Positions 59,661 to 64,000 of a DNA stretch of 64,000 bases are shown piece after piece. The notes beneath the pieces were generated by a model, which did no database searches, had not been told where the DNA came from, and saw nothing but the letters and a program-made list of their open reading frames with translations. The stretch is from Defluviitaleaceae bacterium (GTDB lineage Bacteria > Bacillota > Clostridia > Lachnospirales > WQUN01). Numbering within the stretch: position 1 is the first letter of the stretch; the number at the start of each line of letters is the position of its first letter. The stretch is taken from NCBI GenBank assembly GCA_009780585.1, contig WQZS01000007.1, positions 1-64,000 of the forward strand, written 5' to 3'. The translations under genes were made by a program, and so were the position numbers.

Positions 59661-60626
59661 CTAACCTCGGACGCCGTTAAATTCCACGCATTGCCTGATG
59701 GCGTTCATGTAAGCCAGCGCGTCGGACGAGCCGTGCGCTTTTATCACAAGGGATTTAAGCCCTAAAAAGGGTGCGCCGCCCACCTCGCGGTAATCAAAGC
59801 GCGTCTTCAACTTCCTAAACGCGCCCTTAGCCATCATCGCCCCTATTTTCGAAAGGGTCGTAGCCATGAGTTCTTCCTTGATCATACCCATCATGGTCTT
59901 GGCGAAGCCCTCGATAAATTTAAGCAGGATATTACCCGTAAAGCCGTCGCACACGGCAACATCCACCGCGCCCGACGGGATTTCGCGCCCCTCGATGTTT
60001 CCGGCGAAGTCGTAATCGGATTCCTTCATTAAGGCGTACGCTTCCTTGGCGGCGGCGTTGCCCTTTTCTTCCTCCGTGCCGACGTTTATCAAACCCACGC
60101 GGGGGTTTTCGATCCCCATCGCCTTCTTCATATATTCCGCGCCCAGTTTGCCGAACTGCGCAAGGTAGGAAGGCTTACAATCCATGTTAGCGCCGCTGTC
60201 CATCAATAAAACAAAACCCTTCATGGTAGGCAGAAGGGTCCCGAGCGCGGGGCGTTCAACGCCCGGCTGGCGGCCGATGAGTACGGTCGCGCCCGTTAAT
60301 AAAGCACCCGTCGAGCCCGCGGATACAAAGCCCTGTGCGTTGCCTTCCTTTACCGCCCGCAAGCCCTTGACGATGGAGGATTCCTTTTTTTCGCGGATGG
60401 CCGTCGTCGGTACTTCGCTCGGGTCGATGACCTCGGGGGCGTGTAAAATGGAAATCCTCGCGTGGGTGCCGTGTTTACGCGCCTCTTCCGCGAGGATATC
60501 CTCAGGGCCTACCATAATTAAATTAATTTGCGGGAACCGTTCCGCCGCACGAAAAATACCCTCCACAGTCGCGGAGGGCCCCAAATCACCGCCCATAGTA
60601 TCTACGGCGATGGTGAGTGTGTTCAT
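59661..60626 (-). CDS. plsX: Phosphate acyltransferase PlsX
   Basis: The 321-residue protein starts LTIAVDTMGGDLGPSATVEG and contains GFVSAGSTGALLTGATVLIG and DVAVCDGFTGNILLKFIEG, as expected for PlsX. It converts acyl-ACP to acyl-phosphate, the donor for PlsY in phospholipid synthesis. Its ATG overlaps the rpmF stop by four bases. The short spacer before acpP contains a repeated AACCCCT. Confidence 0.95.
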   Translation of the reverse strand: MNTLTIAVDTMGGDLGPSATVEGIFRAAERFPQINLIMVGPEDILAEEARKHGTHARISILHAPEVIDPSEVPTTAIREKKESSIVKGLRAVKEGNAQGFVSAGSTGALLTGATVLIGRQPGVERPALGTLLPTMKGFVLLMDSGANMDCKPSYLAQFGKLGAEYMKKAMGIENPRVGLINVGTEEEKGNAAAKEAYALMKESDYDFAGNIEGREIPSGAVDVAVCDGFTGNILLKFIEGFAKTMMGMIKEELMATTLSKIGAMMAKGAFRKLKTRFDYREVGGAPFLGLKSLVIKAHGSSDALAYMNAIRQCVEFNGVRG

Positions 60627-60805
60627 TGTGCTTGTTTAATGACTTCGCGCCTGTTGTATGAGCCGCAATCCTTGCATACGCGGTGGGGTTGCATTAACGC
60701 GCGGCATTTGCTGCACGTAACAAGGGTGGGCATGGCGATCTTCCAGGTTTGGGCGCGGCGTTTGTCGCGGCGGGCCTTGGAAATTTTTTGCTTGGGACCG
60801 ATCAT
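60623..60805 (-). CDS. rpmF: 50S ribosomal protein L32
   Basis: The 60-residue protein starts MIGPKQKISKARRDKRRAQT and has a zinc ribbon CSKC...CKDC. The usual start is MAVPKRKTS, so the N-terminus is slightly variant. It is translationally coupled to plsX, the common arrangement in Bacillota. The chosen ATG at 60805 has a GGAGTG upstream; an ATG three codons earlier is less likely. Confidence 0.93.
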   Translation of the reverse strand: MIGPKQKISKARRDKRRAQTWKIAMPTLVTCSKCRALMQPHRVCKDCGSYNRREVIKQAQ

Positions 60806-60838
60806 GTGAAACACTCCTCTATCTGTTTAAGCCACGGC

Positions 60839-60867
60839 ATTATAAGGAAAGCGCGTTAGCGTGTCAA
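60839..60867 (-). promoter_or_regulatory. Consensus sigma-A promoter of rpmF-plsX-acpP-rnc
   Basis: On the minus strand TTGACA (60862-60867) and TATAAT (60839-60844) are spaced by 17 bases, a perfect consensus that suits a ribosomal and lipid operon. Confidence 0.85.
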
Positions 60868-60928
60868 ATATTTTTAACCCCTCCCGCCGCGAAGCCATTA
60901 TATATTAACGGGATTTATGTCATTTTTG

Positions 60929-60957
60929 TTGCAGACGATGAATTCCTGTGTCATAAT
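60929..60957 (+). promoter_or_regulatory. Sigma-A-like promoter of the DHH phosphoesterase gene
   Basis: TTGCAG (60929-60934) and CATAAT (60952-60957) are spaced by 17 bases; the start codon is 33 bases downstream. Confidence 0.6.
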
Positions 60958-60989
60958 ACGAAAAATGTTACCTATATGGGAGGCATATC

Positions 60990-61907
60990 ATGCGCTTAAT
61001 CACACGGGCGGATTTTGACGGCTTGGCCTGCGGATCGCTGTTGATGGAACTGGACATGATTGACGGCTGGCTGTTCGTGCATCCCAAGGATTTGCAGGAC
61101 GGCAAGATCGCGGTTACGGAAAGCGACATACTAGCCAACGTTCCGTATGTACCGGGGTGCGGCATGTGGTTTGACCATCACGCCAGCGAGCAGGAACGCC
61201 TGGGGGCGGATGTCGTCGTAGAGGGTGCCAGTTACCAGGCCCCGAGCGCGGCGCGCATCATCTACGATTACTACAACGGGCAGGAGCGTATGCCCTACTT
61301 GAACGAAATGGTAGAAGCGGTTGACAAAGTGGACTCGGCGCAGCTCACCGTGGATGAAATCGTCAACCCCAAGGGTTGGGTGCTTTTGGGCTTTATCATG
61401 GACCCGCGTACGGGTTTGGGGCGGTACAGGGGTTTCTCGAAGCCCAACTTCGCCGTAATGGAAGATTTGATGGACGCCTGCCGCGATTTTACGATAGACC
61501 AATTGCTTATGCTGCCCGATGTGGCGGAACGCATCGAATATTACAACAAGCAAAACATGAAATTCCGAGAAATGCTCCTGCAATACACCACCACCGACGG
61601 AGACGCCATCATTACCGACCTGCGCGGCGTGCCTACGATACAAACGGGCAACCGCTTCCTTTTATACAGCTTGTTCCCCGAGCAAAATATTTCGATATGG
61701 CTGGTGGACGGCTTGGGCGCGGTCAACACGGTCATCGCGGTCGGTCACAGCATACTTAACCGTACGTCCGAGGTTAACGTCGGGCGCGTTATGCTTAAAT
61801 ACGGGGGCGGCGGCCATTTGCAGGTAGGCACATGCCAGGTGCCGCACGGGGATACCGACCGGATATTGGAAGAAATCATGGAAGAAATCCGAGCCGCAAA
61901 AAAATAA
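60990..61907 (+). CDS. DHH/DHHA1-family phosphoesterase (exopolyphosphatase-like)
   Basis: The 305-residue protein has the DHH motifs: RADFDGLACGSLL (motif I), GCGMWFDHHASEQER (DHH), and a C-terminal GGGGHLQVGTCQVP that matches DHHA1. Members hydrolyse phosphodiester or phosphoanhydride bonds of small nucleotides, polyphosphate or cyclic dinucleotides with manganese. Substrate cannot be assigned from motifs alone; the name exopolyphosphatase-like reflects general annotation. The ATG follows GGGAGG. It lies one base before the decarboxylase gene. Confidence 0.85.
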   Translation: MRLITRADFDGLACGSLLMELDMIDGWLFVHPKDLQDGKIAVTESDILANVPYVPGCGMWFDHHASEQERLGADVVVEGASYQAPSAARIIYDYYNGQERMPYLNEMVEAVDKVDSAQLTVDEIVNPKGWVLLGFIMDPRTGLGRYRGFSKPNFAVMEDLMDACRDFTIDQLLMLPDVAERIEYYNKQNMKFREMLLQYTTTDGDAIITDLRGVPTIQTGNRFLLYSLFPEQNISIWLVDGLGAVNTVIAVGHSILNRTSEVNVGRVMLKYGGGGHLQVGTCQVPHGDTDRILEEIMEEIRAAKK

Positions 61908-61908
61908 A

Positions 61909-63486
61909 ATGTATGAACACATAAAAGCCTACCTCGATAAAGACATCTATCCCTTCCACATGCCGGGGCACAAGCGCAATCCCCTATTCCTGCCCCCCGA
62001 CTTACCCTCGCTTGACCTAACCGAAATACCCGGAATGGACGTACTAAATGAGCCAACGGGTTTGCTTGCCGATATGCAGGCAAACCTCGCGGCTTTTTTT
62101 GGTGCGGATGAAAGTTTTTTGCTGGTTAACGGGTCATCAGCCGGGATCGTCGCGGCCATTTGCGCAACCTGCAGCGAAGGCAACGTCCTGTTCGCGGCAC
62201 GCAACGGCCACGCAAGCATGTACAACGGCATGGTGTTGGCGGGAGCAACGCCCCGATATTTTTACCCCACAATGCGGTTTGACGGCTTGTTCGGGCGCGT
62301 CGATCCGAACATTTTCGACGAAATGCCGCAAGGCGCGGCGGCCTTCATCGTCAGTCCCACCTACGAAGGCTTTACCTCCGACATCGCGGCAATCGCAAAG
62401 CGCGTGCACGATAAAAACGGCATCCTCATCGTAGACGAAGCCCACGGCGCGCACTTCCCCTTCCACGAAGCCTTCCCCCCTCCGGCGATAACGCTCGGTG
62501 CGGACATCGCTATCAACTCATTACATAAAACACTCCCCGTATTAGGACAAACCGCCGTTTTACACGTAAAAAACAACCGCGTTGACCGCGCGCGCCTGCG
62601 TTTTTACCTAAATGCCGTGCAAACCACCAGCCCCTCGTATATACTGATGGGCGCGGCGGACTACGCGCTTAAAATGTTGTGGAAAAATCCGAATCTGTTC
62701 GGCGATTATGTAAAGCGACTGTGTCATTTACGCGAAGCGTTGGGTGAACACGAAGTGCCGGATGGACACAAAGTACCGGATGAACACAAAGTACCGAATG
62801 AACACGAAATAACAGACGAACGAACTTGTCCCCCATTGGAGGACAAGTTAATAAAGCTCCTCCCCTGCACGCAAGGGGACGACCCAAGCAAATTGTTGTT
62901 TGAAATAAAATGCAAACCGGATGAACCTACCCCCTTCGACTTTGCTTTACAAGTAAGCAAAACTCTAGCCGACGAATATAAAATCCAACCCGAGATGGCA
63001 TGGGGTAACCATCTCCTTGCAATGACGTCCGTAGCGGATACAGAGGAAGGATTCACACGTTTGATAAACGCTGTACGGGGAATCAACGAGCGGGTAAACA
63101 GGGAGTGGGGGCGGGAAGTTCTCACCGGAGCGTCCTCTCGCGTGTTTCGCACGCCAGCCGGACGGCCCGACGCCGACGCGTCGCCCGACTGCGTCGGGTG
63201 TATGCTTGCGCATCATCCGCGAGCGATCTTCTCGCGGATTAGGCGTACCAGCGACGCGAGAACCTTCTCGACCCCGCTCCCGGAATTACCCGAAGCTATT
63301 TTCACCCCCCGCGCGGCACTTCAACATCCGTCAGAATCCATCCCCGCATCCGAAGCCCACGGACGTATCTCCGCCGAACTCATCGCCCCCTGCCCGCCGG
63401 GCATCGCCCTCATCGCCCCGGGCGAACGCATCCCCGAAAGATTGCAATTACAAAGGAAATATATCCGCGTAATAATCGAAAATTAA
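61909..63486 (+). CDS. Orn/Lys/Arg decarboxylase family PLP enzyme, with repeat and palindrome insertions
   Basis: The 525-residue protein begins YPFHMPGHKRNP, the family's MPGHK motif, and has LVNGSSAGIVAAI, DEAHGAHFPFHEAFPP and the PLP lysine in INSLHKTLPVLGQTA. The C-terminal domain follows after a variable linker. The linker holds four 6-residue repeats (HEVPDG, HKVPDE, HKVPNE, HEITDE; 62746-62817) and then a 27-bp palindrome (62823-62849). Another odd stretch (RPDADASPDCVGCMLAHHPR, about 63150-63280) is G+C-rich and Arg/Ala/Pro-rich, unlike the rest of the enzyme, and contains a hairpin at 63215-63239. Substrate uncertain. Confidence 0.85.
   Translation: MYEHIKAYLDKDIYPFHMPGHKRNPLFLPPDLPSLDLTEIPGMDVLNEPTGLLADMQANLAAFFGADESFLLVNGSSAGIVAAICATCSEGNVLFAARNGHASMYNGMVLAGATPRYFYPTMRFDGLFGRVDPNIFDEMPQGAAAFIVSPTYEGFTSDIAAIAKRVHDKNGILIVDEAHGAHFPFHEAFPPPAITLGADIAINSLHKTLPVLGQTAVLHVKNNRVDRARLRFYLNAVQTTSPSYILMGAADYALKMLWKNPNLFGDYVKRLCHLREALGEHEVPDGHKVPDEHKVPNEHEITDERTCPPLEDKLIKLLPCTQGDDPSKLLFEIKCKPDEPTPFDFALQVSKTLADEYKIQPEMAWGNHLLAMTSVADTEEGFTRLINAVRGINERVNREWGREVLTGASSRVFRTPAGRPDADASPDCVGCMLAHHPRAIFSRIRRTSDARTFSTPLPELPEAIFTPRAALQHPSESIPASEAHGRISAELIAPCPPGIALIAPGERIPERLQLQRKYIRVIIEN
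62746..62817 (+). repeat. Four 18-bp tandem repeats in the decarboxylase gene
   Basis: Units at 62746, 62764, 62782 and 62800 share the pattern GAACACAAAGTACCGGAT with a few changes and encode HExPDx-type hexapeptides. Copy number probably varies by slippage. Confidence 0.85.
62823..62849. repeat. 27-bp palindromic element in the decarboxylase gene
   Basis: AACTTGTCCCCCA starts it and the last 13 bases are GGAGGACAAGTT preceded by T; outer arms AACTTGTCC/GGACAAGTT pair perfectly and the inner part has one mismatch. It is in frame and adds RTCPPLEDKL-like residues just after the tandem repeats. Confidence 0.8.
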
Positions 63487-63510
63487 CGTTTACATAAGGA
63501 GTGCTTGACC

Positions 63511-64000
63511 ATGAAGCTGTTAATCTCCCTCGTCAAATCCGCCCGCAAGTATTGGGTGTACCTCGTCGTTACGCTGGTGGGTATCGCCGGGGGCACCGCC
63601 GCCCAACTTTACGCGCCGCTGGTGGTGCGCAGGCTTACGGGCATGGCGGTCGAACGTGACCCCGCCCTGGCTGATCTTGCCTTACCGCTGGGGCTTTTGC
63701 TGGCGGGGGTATATTTGGCGCAAGCGGGTTTTTCGTTTGTGCGTAGTTACTTTTCGCATTACGCGGCGTGGAAATTCGTGGCCGATTTACGCACGCGGGT
63801 ATATGACCGTTTGCAAATACTTTCCATGAAGTTCTACCACGACAAGCAAACCGGGCAAATCATGTCGCGCATCGTCAACGACACCAACCAGGTAGAGGTA
63901 CTCATCGCCCATGCCGTGCCGGACATCCTCGTCAATTTCGTAATTCTGATCGGCGTGGCGACGATATTGTTCGTCATCAACCCCGTACTCGCGGCGTTGA
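63511..64000 (+). CDS. ABC exporter, N-terminal membrane domain (runs off the window)
   Basis: An ATG at 63511 after ATAAGGAG opens a frame with no stop to the window end (163 codons). It encodes the start of a type I ABC exporter: helices VYLVVTLVGIAGGTAAQLY and ALPLGLLLAGVYLAQAGF, then the coupling region YDRLQILSMKFYHDKQTGQI and MSRIVNDTNQVEVLI. These are characteristic of half-transporters that fuse a membrane domain to an ATPase. The ATPase lies beyond the window. Substrate unknown. Confidence 0.88.
   Translation, partial: MKLLISLVKSARKYWVYLVVTLVGIAGGTAAQLYAPLVVRRLTGMAVERDPALADLALPLGLLLAGVYLAQAGFSFVRSYFSHYAAWKFVADLRTRVYDRLQILSMKFYHDKQTGQIMSRIVNDTNQVEVLIAHAVPDILVNFVILIGVATILFVINPVLAAL

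Overview
The window looks like part of the chromosome of an anaerobic, motile, endospore-forming member of the Bacillota, most likely class Clostridia. The pointers are an alpha/beta-type small acid-soluble spore protein behind a sigma-G-like promoter, a CheR-CheA-CheW chemotaxis block, [FeFe]-hydrogenase-like sensor kinases, S-layer homology and stalk-type surface proteins, the TIGR03960/TIGR03936 radical SAM pair, an Asp23/DAK2 pair, rpmF-plsX-acpP-rnc, and sigma-A promoters with 17-bp spacers. The species cannot be named from the sequence.

Layout. 1-3.9 kb is an accessory edge: an IS630-type transposase tail, a thiamine-binding protein, a cupin, an exported peptidase-like gene split by an in-frame stop, gene fragments and an XRE regulator. 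4.0-4.4 kb holds three tRNA genes (Phe, Gly, Gly). 4.5-14.8 kb holds a membrane-anchored trypsin-like protease, tmcAL, cheR-cheA-cheW, the radical SAM pair and an HD-GYP response regulator. The regulator overlaps the first [FeFe]-hydrogenase-like hybrid kinase (14.8-19.2 kb). 19.2-28.3 kb is an accessory island: a truncated serine recombinase, a YhcG-type nuclease, and two related surface-protein genes that face each other as a large inverted repeat around an Rpn-type nuclease gene. 28.6-35.2 kb holds an S24 repressor, HelD, a FliD-C-like protein, small unknown genes and an SLH-domain surface protein. 35.4-41.9 kb is a core operon: pheS, pheT, a degenerate site-2-protease homologue, scpA, a zinc-ribbon gene, scpB and a tandem HPt-like protein. 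41.9-46.9 kb encodes two more hybrid kinases. 47.0-54.0 kb has tRNA-Leu(AAG), an amidohydrolase, a Gfo/Idh/MocA dehydrogenase, a GH4 glycosidase and a second [FeFe]-hydrogenase-like kinase. 54.2-64.0 kb holds the spore protein, pdxS, an EIIC-like membrane protein, the Asp23/DAK2 pair, the rpmF-plsX-acpP-rnc operon, a DHH phosphoesterase, an Orn/Lys/Arg decarboxylase and the start of an ABC exporter.

The main theme is signal transduction. Four large hybrid kinases share a C-terminal HisKA-HATPase-REC-HPt arrangement. Two carry a ferredoxin plus an H-cluster-like sensory domain and one carries a periplasmic sensor. They sit near an HD-GYP regulator and a protein made of two HPt-like modules without the phospho-histidine. 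A redox- or hydrogen-responsive phosphorelay feeding cyclic-di-GMP turnover is a reasonable inference, not a demonstrated fact.

The most unusual DNA-level signal is a family of 27-bp near-perfect palindromes. Three copies share the consensus AACTTGTnCCC...GGGnACAAGTT; two lie in frame inside genes (helD, the decarboxylase) and one lies just after pdxS. Three further palindromes of the same length but diverged sequence lie in the radical SAM gene, pheT and the YhcG nuclease gene. Because 27 is a multiple of three, these could be small palindromic elements that insert without breaking reading frames.
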